Assembly (NCBI GenBank): GCA_947495985.1
Contig: CANMBD010000002.1
Span: 124,001-188,000 of the forward strand
Origin: an uncultured Sphingomonadaceae bacterium
GTDB lineage: Bacteria; Pseudomonadota; Alphaproteobacteria; Sphingomonadales; Sphingomonadaceae
DNA length: 64,000 bases
Reading direction: 5' to 3'
Shown here: positions 18,500 to 29,779 of the stretch, piece by piece
Layout of the letters: each line of letters opens with the position of its first letter
Position numbering within the stretch: position 1 is the first letter of the stretch
Notes under the pieces: model-generated
What the model was told of the DNA's origin: nothing
What the model saw: only the letters and a program-made list of their open reading frames with translations
Database searches by the model: none
Program-made: the position numbers and the translations under genes

Positions 18500-21289
18500 T
18501 CACTTTTTTACCGGATGGCCCAAGGCTTCGGCAACCAGCTTTTCCTGCTGCTCTTTATGCCGCGAGGCCAGCCCCGTTGCCGGTGAAGCACATGCCACGC
18601 GCCCGGCATAGACAGGATCAGTCGGCCCGACTTTCGCCTGCTCCAGACAATCCTCCAGATAGGGCCGGACAAAATCCCAGCTGCCGTTATTTTTGGGCTC
18701 TTCCTGTGCCCAAACCAGAGTCTCGAGATTTTTCATCCGCTTCAGACGCACGACCAGCGGTTCGGCCGGGAAGGGATAGAGCTGCTCAATCCGGACAATC
18801 GAGGTGTTTTTGTCCTTCGCCGCATCGCGCGCTTCGATCAGGTCATAGGCAACCTTACCGGAACAAAGCACCAACCGCTTGATATCCTTGTCCGCGGGCG
18901 GATTGGTATCCGACTTGATCCGCATGAAATGATGATCGCCCTGAAACTCCTCGGCGCTCGACACTGCCATCTTGTGGCGGAGCAGCGACTTGGGCGTCAT
19001 AATAACCAAAGGCTTGCGGAAACTGCGCAACATTTGCCGGCGCAGCACGTGGAAATAATTGGCCGGTGTGGTGATATTCGCAACCTGGATATTGTCCTGC
19101 GCGCATAGTTGCAGGAAGCGTTCGAGCCGCGCCGAGCTATGCTCCGGCCCCTGTCCTTCATAGCCATGCGGCAAGAGCATGACGAGACCATTGGCGCGCA
19201 GCCATTTGGCTTCGCCCGACGCAATGAACTGATCGATCATGATCTGCGCGCCATTGGCGAAATCACCAAATTGCGCTTCCCAGAGTACCAGTGTTTTTGG
19301 GTCAGCCCCGGCATAGCCATATTCAAATCCCAGCACGCCATATTCCGATAGCGGACTGTCGAGCACTTCGAACCGGCCATGCGGCACGGTGCTCAAAGGC
19401 ACATATTTTTCTTCATTGTCCTGATCCACCCAAACGGCATGGCGCTGAGAGAAGGTACCGCGCCCGCTATCCTGACCGGACAGGCGGACATTATAACCTT
19501 CGGCAACCAGCGATCCGTACGCCAGCGCTTCGCCGGTTGCCCAGTCGAAATTTTCGCCGGACTGGAACATCTTCGCCTTGGCATCGAGAACCCGGCCCAA
19601 TGTCTTGTGAATCTTGTGGCCATCGGGAACCGTGGTCAGCGTGCGTCCCAGACTTTCGAACAATTTGGCATCAATGGCTGTTTCAACATTGCGCCGCGCT
19701 GTTTCCGGGTCTGCGGGGACATGCAGGCCCTGCCAGCGGCCACCAAACCAGTCGGCCTTGTCCGGTTCATAATCATCCGCCGCCTTGAACTCACCTTCGA
19801 GATGGTCGGCAAAGGCCTTACGGGTCTTGGTTCCCCAATCCGCATCGATCACGCCTTCCTCGATCAGCCGCGCTTCGTAAAGCTTGCTGACCTTCGGATG
19901 CTTCTTAATCGCGGCATACATAATCGGTTGCGTGAAACTGGGTTCATCGCCTTCATTGTGGCCAAAGCGGCGATAGCACCACATGTCGATAACAATATCG
20001 CGGCCAAAGCGCTGACGGAATTCGATGGCGATTTTGCAAGCAAAGGTCACTGCTTCCGGATCATCGCCATTGACGTGGAAAATCGGCGCCTGCACGCCTT
20101 TCGCCACGTCGCTTGGATAAGGCGAGCTGCGCGCAAATTGCGGGCTGGTTGTGAAACCGATCTGGTTGTTGATCACGAAATGGATGCAGCCGCCGGTATT
20201 ATAGCCGCGAATGCCAGAGAAGCCGAGACATTCCCAGACTATGCCCTGCCCAGCAAAGGCCGCATCGCCGTGGATCAGCACGGGCAAGACCTGCTCATGC
20301 TTGGTCAGGTCATCGCGCGCCACTTGCTGCGCCCGAACCTTGCCAAGCACCACCGGATCCACCGCTTCGAGATGCGAGGGATTGGGCACAAGGCTCATGT
20401 GCACGTTGATGCCATCAAATTCGCGGTCGGTGGAGGTGCCGAGATGATATTTCACATCGCCGGAGCCGCCGACTTCATCGGGGTTGGCCGAGCCGCCGTG
20501 GAATTCGTGAAAGATGACCTTGTAAGGCTTGGCCATCACATTGGCGAGAATGTTCAGCCGCCCACGATGGGCCATGCCATAGACAATATCGCGCACCCCC
20601 GACTGGCCGCCATATTTGATGACATTTTCGAGTGCCGGCAGCATCGCTTCGCCGCCGTCGAGGCCGAAACGCTTGGTCCCGACATATTTCTTGCCGAGGA
20701 AATTTTCATATTCCTCGCCCTCGATCACCTTGTTGAGGATCGCTTTCTTGCCTTCCGGCGTAAACTGGATCGCGGCGTCCTTGCCCTCCATCCGGTCCTG
20801 CAGGAAGCGCCGCTCAACGGTGTCGGCAATATGCATATATTCGAGGCCAACCGAGCCGCAATAATTGGCGCGAAGCACAGCCTCGATTTCCTTGATCGAC
20901 GCGGTCTCAAAACCCAATACGCCGCCCAGATAGACGGGCTTGTCGAGCTCATCCGCCTTGAAGCCATGAAATTCCGGGGTCAGGTCAGCGGGTTCCTCCA
21001 GCTTGGACAGGCCAAGCGGATCCAGATTGGCGCCGAGATGCCCGCGCACGCGATAGGTGCGGATCAGCATCATCGCGCGGATCGATTTCTCCGCCGCCAG
21101 AGCCACTTCGGCATCGGACATCGACTTGCCGGATTTCGCCGCAGCCGCCTTGATCTCGATCCCCATTTGCGTAGGGTCGAGCGCGCTGTTCAGCTCATCG
21201 GCATCATCAATCGGCCAATGTTTCTTTTGCCAGCTCGGGCCTTCTTCCGTTTCCGGTGAACCGTTAAATTCCTGACCTTCTAATCCCAT
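18500..21289 (-). CDS. sucA: 2-oxoglutarate dehydrogenase E1 component
   Basis: The 929-residue thiamine diphosphate enzyme decarboxylates 2-oxoglutarate and passes the succinyl group to SucB. The thiamine-binding region includes HGDAAFAGQG and the segment FVINNQIGFTTSP. The C-terminal transketolase-like half carries WEAQFGDFANGAQIMIDQF and LPHGYEGQGPEHSSARLERFLQ-type blocks. Length is normal for bacterial OdhA/SucA. The N-terminal extension starts MGLEGQEFNG. It lies 54 bases after sucD on the same strand, within the TCA gene run. Confidence 0.98.
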   Translation of the reverse strand: MGLEGQEFNGSPETEEGPSWQKKHWPIDDADELNSALDPTQMGIEIKAAAAKSGKSMSDAEVALAAEKSIRAMMLIRTYRVRGHLGANLDPLGLSKLEEPADLTPEFHGFKADELDKPVYLGGVLGFETASIKEIEAVLRANYCGSVGLEYMHIADTVERRFLQDRMEGKDAAIQFTPEGKKAILNKVIEGEEYENFLGKKYVGTKRFGLDGGEAMLPALENVIKYGGQSGVRDIVYGMAHRGRLNILANVMAKPYKVIFHEFHGGSANPDEVGGSGDVKYHLGTSTDREFDGINVHMSLVPNPSHLEAVDPVVLGKVRAQQVARDDLTKHEQVLPVLIHGDAAFAGQGIVWECLGFSGIRGYNTGGCIHFVINNQIGFTTSPQFARSSPYPSDVAKGVQAPIFHVNGDDPEAVTFACKIAIEFRQRFGRDIVIDMWCYRRFGHNEGDEPSFTQPIMYAAIKKHPKVSKLYEARLIEEGVIDADWGTKTRKAFADHLEGEFKAADDYEPDKADWFGGRWQGLHVPADPETARRNVETAIDAKLFESLGRTLTTVPDGHKIHKTLGRVLDAKAKMFQSGENFDWATGEALAYGSLVAEGYNVRLSGQDSGRGTFSQRHAVWVDQDNEEKYVPLSTVPHGRFEVLDSPLSEYGVLGFEYGYAGADPKTLVLWEAQFGDFANGAQIMIDQFIASGEAKWLRANGLVMLLPHGYEGQGPEHSSARLERFLQLCAQDNIQVANITTPANYFHVLRRQMLRSFRKPLVIMTPKSLLRHKMAVSSAEEFQGDHHFMRIKSDTNPPADKDIKRLVLCSGKVAYDLIEARDAAKDKNTSIVRIEQLYPFPAEPLVVRLKRMKNLETLVWAQEEPKNNGSWDFVRPYLEDCLEQAKVGPTDPVYAGRVACASPATGLASRHKEQQEKLVAEALGHPVKK

Positions 21290-21343
21290 GATAAGTTCCT
21301 TGGGGAGGGCGGCCCCTGCCTGCGCAGGGGCACTAGACTATCT

Positions 21344-22234
21344 TCAGACCGTTTCTTTCAGCATCGCGTCGAGCGTCGTGCCCAATTCGCTTGGCGAAGG
21401 TGACACGCGAATGCCGGCCGCTTCCATCGCCGCGATCTTGTCTTCAGCGCCGCCCTGGCCGCCGGAAACAATCGCGCCCGCATGGCCCATGCGGCGACCC
21501 GGAGGTGCCGTGAGACCTGCGATAAAGCCAACCATCGGCTTGCTACGGCCCTTCTTGGCTTCGTCTGCGATAAACTGCGCTGCCTCTTCTTCCGCGCTGC
21601 CGCCAATTTCACCGATCATGATGATCGACTTGGTGTCATCGTCTGCGAGGAACAGTTCGAGCACGTCGATAAAGTTAGTGCCATTAACTGGGTCACCGCC
21701 AATGCCAACTGCTGTGGTCTGACCAAGGCCCACTGCGGTGGTCTGATGCACAGCCTCATAGGTGAGCGTACCGGAGCGAGAGACCACACCGACCGACCCT
21801 TTTTGGAAAATGCTGCCGGGCATGATGCCGATCTTGCATTCATCAGGGGTCAAAACGCCGGGGCAGTTCGGTCCGATAAGCCGCGACTTGGAGCCTTGCA
21901 ACGCCCGCTTCACGCGGACCATGTCGAGCACCGGAACACCTTCAGTAATTGCAACAATCAGTTCAATCTCGGCATCAATCGCTTCGAGGATCGAGTCCGC
22001 GGCAAATGGCGGCGGCACATAAACCACAGAAGCGGTCGCGCCGGTTGCGTCCTTGGCTTCGGCCACGGTGTCATAGTTAGGCAGGCCGATATGGGTCGTT
22101 CCGCCCTTGCCGGGTGTAACGCCCGCAACCATCTGCGTGCCATAAGCCAGCGCCTGTTCGGTGTGGAATGTGCCGGTATTGCCGGTCATGCCCTGCGTGA
22201 TCACTTTGGTGTTTTTATCGATTAAGATGCTCAT
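21344..22234 (-). CDS. sucD: Succinate-CoA ligase, alpha subunit
   Basis: The 296-residue subunit binds CoA and carries the phosphohistidine of the enzyme that converts succinyl-CoA to succinate with nucleotide triphosphate formation. The CoA-binding [17 protein letters not shown] lies near residue 12, [12 protein letters not shown] near 122, and the phosphorylated His in [15 protein letters not shown] near 245. The beta subunit gene sucC, normally adjacent, is absent: mdh and a small membrane-protein gene occupy the upstream position. SucC must be encoded elsewhere. Confidence 0.98.
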   Translation of the reverse strand: MSILIDKNTKVITQGMTGNTGTFHTEQALAYGTQMVAGVTPGKGGTTHIGLPNYDTVAEAKDATGATASVVYVPPPFAADSILEAIDAEIELIVAITEGVPVLDMVRVKRALQGSKSRLIGPNCPGVLTPDECKIGIMPGSIFQKGSVGVVSRSGTLTYEAVHQTTAVGLGQTTAVGIGGDPVNGTNFIDVLELFLADDDTKSIIMIGEIGGSAEEEAAQFIADEAKKGRSKPMVGFIAGLTAPPGRRMGHAGAIVSGGQGGAEDKIAAMEAAGIRVSPSPSELGTTLDAMLKETV

Positions 22235-22247
22235 TCGTAGACTCCTT

Positions 22248-23611
<1,364 letters not shown>

Positions 23612-23694
23612 TCAGGGCTTTCTTTGCAATTGGTTCGCAGTAGCAATACAGCACGCTATATTGTGCTAGCCGCGCAGGTATTTCTGAACAAAAT

Positions 23695-23877
23695 TCAGTG
23701 CAATCGCCTTGCAATCAGCCAACTTACAGGCCCGGCCACCGCAAATGCCGTCAAGGCAGCCACCAAAATGCTCATCTTGCTTGCCTGATCCATGACAAGC
23801 AGTGCCGTTACAGCAGTCCCCATTAAAGTCGAGCCGATAAAAATGTGGAATATCATGGTTTTTAAAAACATGGACAT
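23695..23877 (-). CDS. 60-residue two-helix membrane protein
   Basis: The product starts MSMFLKTMIFHIFIGSTLMG and has two membrane helices separated by LVMDQASKM, ending GPVSWLIARRL. Similar short proteins in alphaproteobacteria often carry the misleading name CTP synthetase; there is no enzyme domain here. The ATG at 23877 has an AGAGGAAAA site; an open frame runs 23 codons further upstream without support. It lies 176 bases before mdh on the same strand. Function unknown. Confidence 0.7.
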   Translation of the reverse strand: MSMFLKTMIFHIFIGSTLMGTAVTALLVMDQASKMSILVAALTAFAVAGPVSWLIARRLH

Positions 23878-24040
23878 GGGCTTTTCCTCTTGCGTGATAC
23901 GGCCATATAATTCCGGACCGATATCTGCTGTTTCACCATCTCGCACACAGTGCCTTGATCTCTGTCAAATTGAGCAGCATTGTGGACTCGATAAGGGTTG
24001 CTGCAAGATCAGTGAAACCAAATAACGAGGGAGGGAATAG

Positions 24041-25153
24041 ATGCTCAGTAAAGGCGACGATTATCCGCTGCACCAGACGCCGGAGCCGATGGCAGTGTCC
24101 GGTGACAACCGCAATTTCTATGACCGTTATTTCTTCAACGGCTATAGCGCGGATGGCAGCATTTTTTTCGCCGCGGCCTTGGGCGTCTACCCACAGCTCG
24201 ATATTATGGACGCCGCCTTTTGTGTCTCGATCGACGGCCAGCAGCATAATCTGCGCGCCTCGAAACGCATGGGCAGCGAGCGGTTGGATTTGAGCGTCGG
24301 TCCGATAACGGTGGAGATTGTCGAGCCACTCCAAGAACTGCGCCTGATCGTCCGAGAAAACGCCAAAGAAACCGGTTGCCCGATTACCGCCGATATCCGC
24401 TTCACCGCGCGCCATATGCCGATTGAGGAGCCGCGCTTCATTCGGCGCGACGGTCCGCGGATGGTCATGGATTATACCCGCCTGACTCAAAATGGCGGTT
24501 GGTCAGGGGTAATAACAGTCGATGGTCAAGAGATAGCACTCTCACCCCAAACGCATCGCGGCACACGGGATCGCAGCTGGGGCATTCGGCCGGTCGGTTT
24601 GCCGGAATCACAGCCTCCACCCGCTGGTGCCCTGCCGCAATTCTGGTGGTTGTGGACGCCGCTCAATTTCGACAATCATGCCTGTTTCTTTCACAGCAAT
24701 GATGATGGCGAAGGCTTGCCGTGGAACCGCCGCGGTGTGGTGGATGCCATAGACGGTGCGCGACAGGAATTTGAGCCGGCCAGCTTTGGTCTCAGTTATC
24801 ACAGCGGCACACGGCGCGTGAAACAGCTCGACCTGGAAACGACGAATGGCACATTATTGATTACCCCGCGCACGGGAGACGCGACGCGGACCTTCTATAT
24901 GTCCGGCCTCGGCTATATGCACCCCGAATGGGGGCACGGCATGGATCATGGCCCACTGGAAACCGCTTATGATGTAATCGATCTCGCCAATGTGCCGGAT
25001 CATGACATGCTTTATATCCATATTCAGGCGCTCAGTGATACGGTGCTGACCAGTGGTGACGATAGCCATGAAGGCATCGGCATTGTCGAACAATTGTTTG
25101 TCGGCCCTCACAAGACCAGCGGGCTCACCGACCTGCTACACCCCGCACAATGA
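24041..25153 (+). CDS. Conserved protein of unknown function, Trp-rich, coupled to a kinase-like gene
   Basis: The product has 370 residues with no signal peptide or membrane segment. I do not recognise a characterised family with confidence. Visible features are NFYDRYFFNGYSADGSIFFA near the N-terminus, THRGTRDRSWGIRPVG near residue 170, FWWLWTPLNFDNHACFFHSND near 200, and HPEWGHGMDHGPLETAYD near the C-terminus. The mixed strands and the D-RSWG-R pattern resemble AttH/lipocalin-like proteins found beside lipid, steroid or terpenoid catabolism genes in sphingomonads. A strong GAGGGAGG ribosome-binding site precedes the ATG. The stop overlaps the next start in ATGA, so the two act together. 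Confidence 0.8.
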   Translation: MLSKGDDYPLHQTPEPMAVSGDNRNFYDRYFFNGYSADGSIFFAAALGVYPQLDIMDAAFCVSIDGQQHNLRASKRMGSERLDLSVGPITVEIVEPLQELRLIVRENAKETGCPITADIRFTARHMPIEEPRFIRRDGPRMVMDYTRLTQNGGWSGVITVDGQEIALSPQTHRGTRDRSWGIRPVGLPESQPPPAGALPQFWWLWTPLNFDNHACFFHSNDDGEGLPWNRRGVVDAIDGARQEFEPASFGLSYHSGTRRVKQLDLETTNGTLLITPRTGDATRTFYMSGLGYMHPEWGHGMDHGPLETAYDVIDLANVPDHDMLYIHIQALSDTVLTSGDDSHEGIGIVEQLFVGPHKTSGLTDLLHPAQ

Positions 25154-26214
25154 GCGCGGAATTCCCGCTCCGGCCGGAAGATTTTGGAAAAGCCTTTGTC
25201 GAGAAGGTTTTTGGGGCGCCATCGGGAGCTCTAACATCTCTTACCTATAAACCGGTTGGGACTGGCCAAGTGTGTGACAGCTATCGCTTTCGTTGCGAGT
25301 GGACAGAAGGCCATGATGAGTTAACGCGGCCGCCTAAGTTCATCGCCAAATGTCCAAGCGCCGACGAGATCAGTCGCAGTGCGGCCGCCATCTTCCACCT
25401 ATATGATATGGAGGTCGGATGGTACCGCGACGTTGCCGGCGGCTCTGGTGTCAAATGTCCGAAATGCTATCACGCTGCCATTGCCGACAACGAACAGGAA
25501 TTTGTCCTGATGCTGGAAGACATGGCACCGGCAGAGCAAGGCGATCAATTGGCAGGAGCAACACTTGTTCAGGTTGAAACGACTCTGGACGAAGCTGCTG
25601 GCCTCCACAGCTTCAGGCCAGATGGTGGCTTTGAGAAATTCGCATGGCTGCACCATGCCGCCAAGAATGTGGCATTTACCGAGCAGACCCTGACCAATGG
25701 CTATCCCGTTTTCAAAGAGCGATTTGCCGATCTCCTCTCGCCTGAGATACTGGATATTGGCCAGCAACTGGTGGATCGGATCGGGTCCTATGTCGGGCAG
25801 GAACCTCTCGAACAGACCATTACGCATGGTGATATGCGGCTAGACAATATTCTCTTTTATGAAGATGGACAATTGGCTGCCTTGGTGGACTGGCAGACTT
25901 GCACATTCGGTAACCCTGCCAATGATGTTGCCTATATGATCGGGACCAGCTTTGCGGATCCAGCGATGCGCCGCCAGCATGAGGAAAAATTGGTCAAAGA
26001 CTATCTCTATCGGCGTGAAGAGGAATGGGACATGCCGTTTGATTTTGATCAGTTTTGGCAGGAATATCGCCGTCATGCCTTTGCCGGCTTCATCATGGCC
26101 ATTAACGCGTCACTGCATGTCGAGCAAACGGATCGCGGCGACCGGATGTTCGCGGCAATGGCCGAACGCCCGGCGCAAATGGCGCTTGATCTTGACAGTT
26201 TGAGCCTGCTTTAG
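25150..26214 (+). CDS. Aminoglycoside-phosphotransferase-fold protein (small-molecule kinase)
   Basis: The product has 354 residues of the APH / ecdysteroid-kinase-like type. The catalytic loop is THGDMRLDNILFYED (near 222-236), with the catalytic Asp in HGDMRLDN, and the metal-binding segment is ALVDWQTCTFGNPANDVAYMIG (near 242). An N-terminal ATP-binding lobe carries KPVGTGQVCDSYRFR and PKFIAKCPS with the expected Lys. Such proteins phosphorylate hydroxyl groups of small molecules; the substrate is unknown. Its start overlaps the stop of the unknown gene at 24041, which suggests both handle the same compound. Confidence 0.88.
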   Translation: MSAEFPLRPEDFGKAFVEKVFGAPSGALTSLTYKPVGTGQVCDSYRFRCEWTEGHDELTRPPKFIAKCPSADEISRSAAAIFHLYDMEVGWYRDVAGGSGVKCPKCYHAAIADNEQEFVLMLEDMAPAEQGDQLAGATLVQVETTLDEAAGLHSFRPDGGFEKFAWLHHAAKNVAFTEQTLTNGYPVFKERFADLLSPEILDIGQQLVDRIGSYVGQEPLEQTITHGDMRLDNILFYEDGQLAALVDWQTCTFGNPANDVAYMIGTSFADPAMRRQHEEKLVKDYLYRREEEWDMPFDFDQFWQEYRRHAFAGFIMAINASLHVEQTDRGDRMFAAMAERPAQMALDLDSLSLL

Positions 26215-26215
26215 A

Positions 26216-27337
26216 TCAAAGCGCTTCACCGGTGCCGTGCCCAAGCGCCAGATAATCATCCGACTGCATCTCGACCAACCGGGAGGCGGTGCGGACAAAT
26301 TCGAATGACCCGTCGCCTTCGGGATAGAGCGCGTCAGGCTCGGCATCAGCACTGGCTAGCAGCTTGACCCGATATTCGTAGAGCGCATCGATCAGGGTCA
26401 CAAAGCGCGCCGCTTCGTTGCGATTCTCTTTGGACAGCACGGGAATGCCGACAATGATGACACTGTGGAAATGCCGCGCGATCGCCAGATAATCGGGCGC
26501 TCCCCGCGCCTCTCCGCAAAGTCTTTTGAACGAGAAAACACCGACACCTTTCAATGCCTTTGGCACATGCATCGACCGGCCGCCTTGCACCGGCAGTTCC
26601 TCGGAGGGGACATGGGCGCGGTCTTCCGGTGGATAGTCCGTCAGCCGGAAAAAAGCCTCGCTCAGCGCCTTGGTCGCCGCATCGCCATTGGGCACATGCC
26701 ACAGGTCGACACCGCCCAACCGCTCGCGGCGATAATCCGTCGGCCCGTTGAGCGAGATGACATCAAGCCGATTCTCGAGCAGATCGATAAACGGCAGGAA
26801 ATGTTCGCGATTGAGGCCGTCCTTGTACAAATCAACCGGCGGACGATTGGAGGTCGCAATAAGGGTTACGCCCTCTTCGACCAGGCCGGTAAATAGCCGA
26901 GACATGATCATCGCATCGGCGCTGTTGTTCACCACCATTTCATCAAAGGCGAGGAAGCGGGCATCCTGTGCCAGATCGCGCACCACATTGGGGATCGGAT
27001 CACCGGGATCGGCTTCCCGCCACGCCCGCATCATATCGTGCACCAGCAGCATAAACTCATGAAAGTGCGCGCGTTTCTTGCGGTTGATCTGAAGACTGTC
27101 GTAAAACAGGTCCATCAGCATCGACTTCCCGCGCCCAACACCGCCCCACATATAGATGCCTTTCGGCGCGTTCGGCTTTTTCGAGAACATCCGCCACAGC
27201 ACGCTGCCACGTGGCGGAACTGCCTCAAGCTCTTCCTGCAATTGGGCAAGGCGCTGTGCACAGGCGTCCTGATCCGCGTCGGGTCTCAACTCTCCATTTG
27301 CGATCAACGCCTGATAGCGCGCGTAAAAGCCTGTCAT
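26216..27337 (-). CDS. zapE: Cell division protein ZapE (AFG1-like ATPase)
   Basis: The 373-residue ATPase has Walker A in GGVGRGKSMLMD (near residue 65-76), Walker B in FLAFDEMVV (near 133-141), and the family block TLIATSNRPPVDLYKDGLNRE (near 160-180). In E. coli the protein associates with the division ring under stress and weakens FtsZ bundles. The mitochondrial relative AFG1 handles membrane proteins. The start overlaps the stop of the thioesterase gene by 4 bases. Confidence 0.95.
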   Translation of the reverse strand: MTGFYARYQALIANGELRPDADQDACAQRLAQLQEELEAVPPRGSVLWRMFSKKPNAPKGIYMWGGVGRGKSMLMDLFYDSLQINRKKRAHFHEFMLLVHDMMRAWREADPGDPIPNVVRDLAQDARFLAFDEMVVNNSADAMIMSRLFTGLVEEGVTLIATSNRPPVDLYKDGLNREHFLPFIDLLENRLDVISLNGPTDYRRERLGGVDLWHVPNGDAATKALSEAFFRLTDYPPEDRAHVPSEELPVQGGRSMHVPKALKGVGVFSFKRLCGEARGAPDYLAIARHFHSVIIVGIPVLSKENRNEAARFVTLIDALYEYRVKLLASADAEPDALYPEGDGSFEFVRTASRLVEMQSDDYLALGHGTGEAL

Positions 27338-27807
27338 TGCGGTGCTTTTTTGACGATAGCCGTATAGGAGGCCATATTCTCACTGCCGTCGCCCTGCACC
27401 ACCAGCCCGCGCAGAAACAGGAAACGACCGGTTTCCCGTGCCACCTCAACCTGTGCTTCAAGCGGTTCACCGAGCCGAGCCGCACCGATGAAATGGGTTT
27501 GCAATTCCAGCGTCACCGCAAATCCCGAGGGTCCGATTTCCAAAACCCGCATCGCGGCGAACAGTGCGCAGTCGATAAAACCCATCATTGTACCACCGTG
27601 AACGGCGTCACCAAGATTGCGGTGCTGTCGTTCGGGGAACATGCGGACCCGGGCAATATTGTCCGCGATGCCATCGCCACCACGGCGAACAATCATGGGC
27701 CCAAGAAAGCTGTTATAGCATTCCGGGTCTTTCAACTTCCATTGATACCATCCGGGATGGTCTGGATCAGGATCGCTGGTGAAAAAATTCTTGTCTGCTT
27801 CAGTCAT
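27334..27807 (-). CDS. PaaI-family hotdog-fold thioesterase
   Basis: The 157-residue protein has the hotdog signature GDAVHGGTMMGFIDCALFAAM (near 84-104), containing the conserved His-Gly-Gly and the acidic residue on the central helix. The following strands, GFAVTLELQTHFIGAARLGEPLEA-like, are the usual thioester-binding sheet. It probably hydrolyses an acyl-CoA. The stop codon overlaps the zapE start by 4 bases, so both are on one transcript. Confidence 0.88.
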   Translation of the reverse strand: MTEADKNFFTSDPDPDHPGWYQWKLKDPECYNSFLGPMIVRRGGDGIADNIARVRMFPERQHRNLGDAVHGGTMMGFIDCALFAAMRVLEIGPSGFAVTLELQTHFIGAARLGEPLEAQVEVARETGRFLFLRGLVVQGDGSENMASYTAIVKKAPQ

Positions 27808-27881
27808 GTCCCGCCACTGTAATCTGGCCGCTCTGGAATATCGACCTTTAATATCTTGTGCTTAACGTCTGTCACCATGAC

Positions 27882-28913
27882 CTATTCTGGATTGGTGCAT
27901 TCGTTAAAGATAGTGTCGAAATTACGGGCCAGCACGGCCTGAATATCGGGCTCTGTCGATCGCAGCAAAATCTCGTGGTTGATATAGCGAGAGCGCCAGT
28001 TGTAGTTCAAGCTCCCCAGCCAGCTTTCCTTCCTGTTGGCAGTTTCTATCAGCAGATATTTGCTATGCATCGGCAGAGCGTCCTTGTGGCGGTAACGGCG
28101 GATGTTTATCCCGACCTTACGTGCCTGTGCGACGATAGCTTCTGGCACGCGTCGCTCGGTATGATGCACGATCATCCGCGCTTCACCGCCCCGGCGCACC
28201 ACATCTTCCAGCCGGTCGAGGATTTCAACGTCCTTGAAATGAGACATGGCCAGCGAAATCCGTGCATTCGAGCCGACCTGTTTCAGCCGGTCAGGCACGA
28301 CCCGGCTATTGATACGCGGAAAGAACCAGAGCGACAGCGCATCACCATGAATGGCTCCATTTTGTGCGCGGTGGAAACGCTGCAGCGGCGAAAACCCGTT
28401 GAGCGAATAAGTCCTCAGTCCCGCGCAAATCGCATCATCCTGGGTCTCCAACAGCAGATTATGGCCCCGGTCCTGGTCACCAATGGCCGCAATGATCGCT
28501 TCATCCTCCGGTATATCGGTTGACGGGTTGAAAGAGCCGACAAATGCCGTTGGTACAGGATGCGAGAACCAGTAAATCTTACTGTGCAGATGCGCCGCCA
28601 GCTTTTTGGACAGAACTGAGTCCCAGAGGTTCAATTTCAAACCTGGCAAATGCATATTGCTTTTCAGAATGGCAATAACATCGTCATTCGCGCCAGCATA
28701 TCGCGGCTCGGCTTCCATAAGGATGTGGACCTGCACACCGCGCTCGGCAGCTTTTACAAGGGCCTTTGCCAGTTCCCGATCACGGAAATAATAGGTGGTC
28801 CAGACAATCTCTCCGCCAGGCGGAACAGCATGGACGCGCGCTGCCAATATATCGCGCAAATGGCGTTCGGGAAAACTGGTCCCGCCAAAATGTAAAGACG
28901 GAGTATCTGCCAC
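27882..28913 (-). CDS. Phospholipase D-superfamily protein, cardiolipin-synthase-like
   Basis: The product has 343 residues and two PLD half-domains. The first has LHSKIYWFSHPVPTAFVGSFN (near 112-132) and the second MHSKYLLIETANRKESWLGSLNYN (near 282-305). Both keep the His and Lys of the HxK active site and the downstream Gly-Ser/Asn. There is no clear membrane anchor. The family includes cardiolipin synthases, phospholipases and nucleases. Its role is not fixed by context, since the neighbours are a thioesterase and sdhB. Confidence 0.85.
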   Translation of the reverse strand: MADTPSLHFGGTSFPERHLRDILAARVHAVPPGGEIVWTTYYFRDRELAKALVKAAERGVQVHILMEAEPRYAGANDDVIAILKSNMHLPGLKLNLWDSVLSKKLAAHLHSKIYWFSHPVPTAFVGSFNPSTDIPEDEAIIAAIGDQDRGHNLLLETQDDAICAGLRTYSLNGFSPLQRFHRAQNGAIHGDALSLWFFPRINSRVVPDRLKQVGSNARISLAMSHFKDVEILDRLEDVVRRGGEARMIVHHTERRVPEAIVAQARKVGINIRRYRHKDALPMHSKYLLIETANRKESWLGSLNYNWRSRYINHEILLRSTEPDIQAVLARNFDTIFNECTNPE

Positions 28914-28996
28914 CCCTCATGCCCACCATATTCATGTTCTGCAGACTGTTCAGAGCCGCGGTGATGAGATTGCAATACGGCCTGTAAGAATGCTTC

Positions 28997-29779
28997 TTAA
29001 ACTTCGCGCGCGGCCGTCATCTTCTTGATCTCGGCAATTGCCTTTGCGGGGGAGAGGCCTTTGGGGCAGGCATTGGCACAGTTCATGATCGTGTGGCAGC
29101 GATAGAGGCGGAAGGGATCTTCCAGTTCGTCAAGCCGTTCGCCGGTCATTTCATCCCGGCTATCGGCAAGCCAGCGATAGGCTTGCAACAATATGGCGGG
29201 GCCAAGGAATTTGTCACTATTCCACCAATAGCTTGGGCAGCTGGTCTGGCAGCAAGCGCACAGGATGCACTCATAAAGGCCGTCGAGTTTCGCGCGATCT
29301 TCGGGCGACTGCAGCCGTTCTTTACCGGAAGGCGTCGGCGTCACGGTTTTCAGCCACGGCTGGATGGATGCATATTGCGCATAGAAATGGGTGAAATCAG
29401 GGACCAGATCCTTGATCACTTCCATATGTGGCAGCGGTGTTATTTTCACTTCCTTGCCGCAATCCTCAATCGCCGTGGTGCAGGCAAGACCGTTTTTACC
29501 GTCGATATTCATCGCGCAGGACCCGCAAATGCCTTCACGGCACGACCGGCGGAAGGTCAGGGTAGAATCCTGTTCGCTTTTCATCTTGATCAGCGCATCG
29601 AGAACCATTGGCCCGCAGTCATCCGTGTCGATCTTGAACGTGTCATAGCGCGGGTTTTCTCCGCTATCCGGATCATAGCGATAGACTTTGAACGCGCGCG
29701 CCTTTCCGCCACTCAGCGCTTCATGCACTTCGCCGGTCTTGCGGATTTTACTGTTTTTCGGAAGCGTAAAGGTTGCCAT
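28997..29779 (-). CDS. sdhB: Succinate dehydrogenase iron-sulfur subunit
   Basis: The 260-residue subunit passes electrons from SdhA to ubiquinone. The 2Fe-2S site is [21 protein letters not shown] (split as CREGICGSC and the later C near residues 66-86). The 4Fe-4S/3Fe-4S sites are [15 protein letters not shown] (near 164) and [15 protein letters not shown] (near 224). The ATG at 29779 gives MATFTLPKN; a TTG one codon earlier opens the frame. No sdhA, sdhC or sdhD is present in the window: the upstream gene is divergent. Confidence 0.97.
   Translation of the reverse strand: MATFTLPKNSKIRKTGEVHEALSGGKARAFKVYRYDPDSGENPRYDTFKIDTDDCGPMVLDALIKMKSEQDSTLTFRRSCREGICGSCAMNIDGKNGLACTTAIEDCGKEVKITPLPHMEVIKDLVPDFTHFYAQYASIQPWLKTVTPTPSGKERLQSPEDRAKLDGLYECILCACCQTSCPSYWWNSDKFLGPAILLQAYRWLADSRDEMTGERLDELEDPFRLYRCHTIMNCANACPKGLSPAKAIAEIKKMTAAREV

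Noticed and set aside
19379..21259. Plus-strand frame of 626 codons opposite sucA
   Set aside because: Antisense shadow; the sucA reading is unambiguous over the whole length.
23933..24490. Minus-strand frame of 185 codons at the start of the unknown gene at 24041
   Set aside because: The plus-strand gene has a strong ribosome-binding site and coupled neighbour; the reverse product has no recognisable features.
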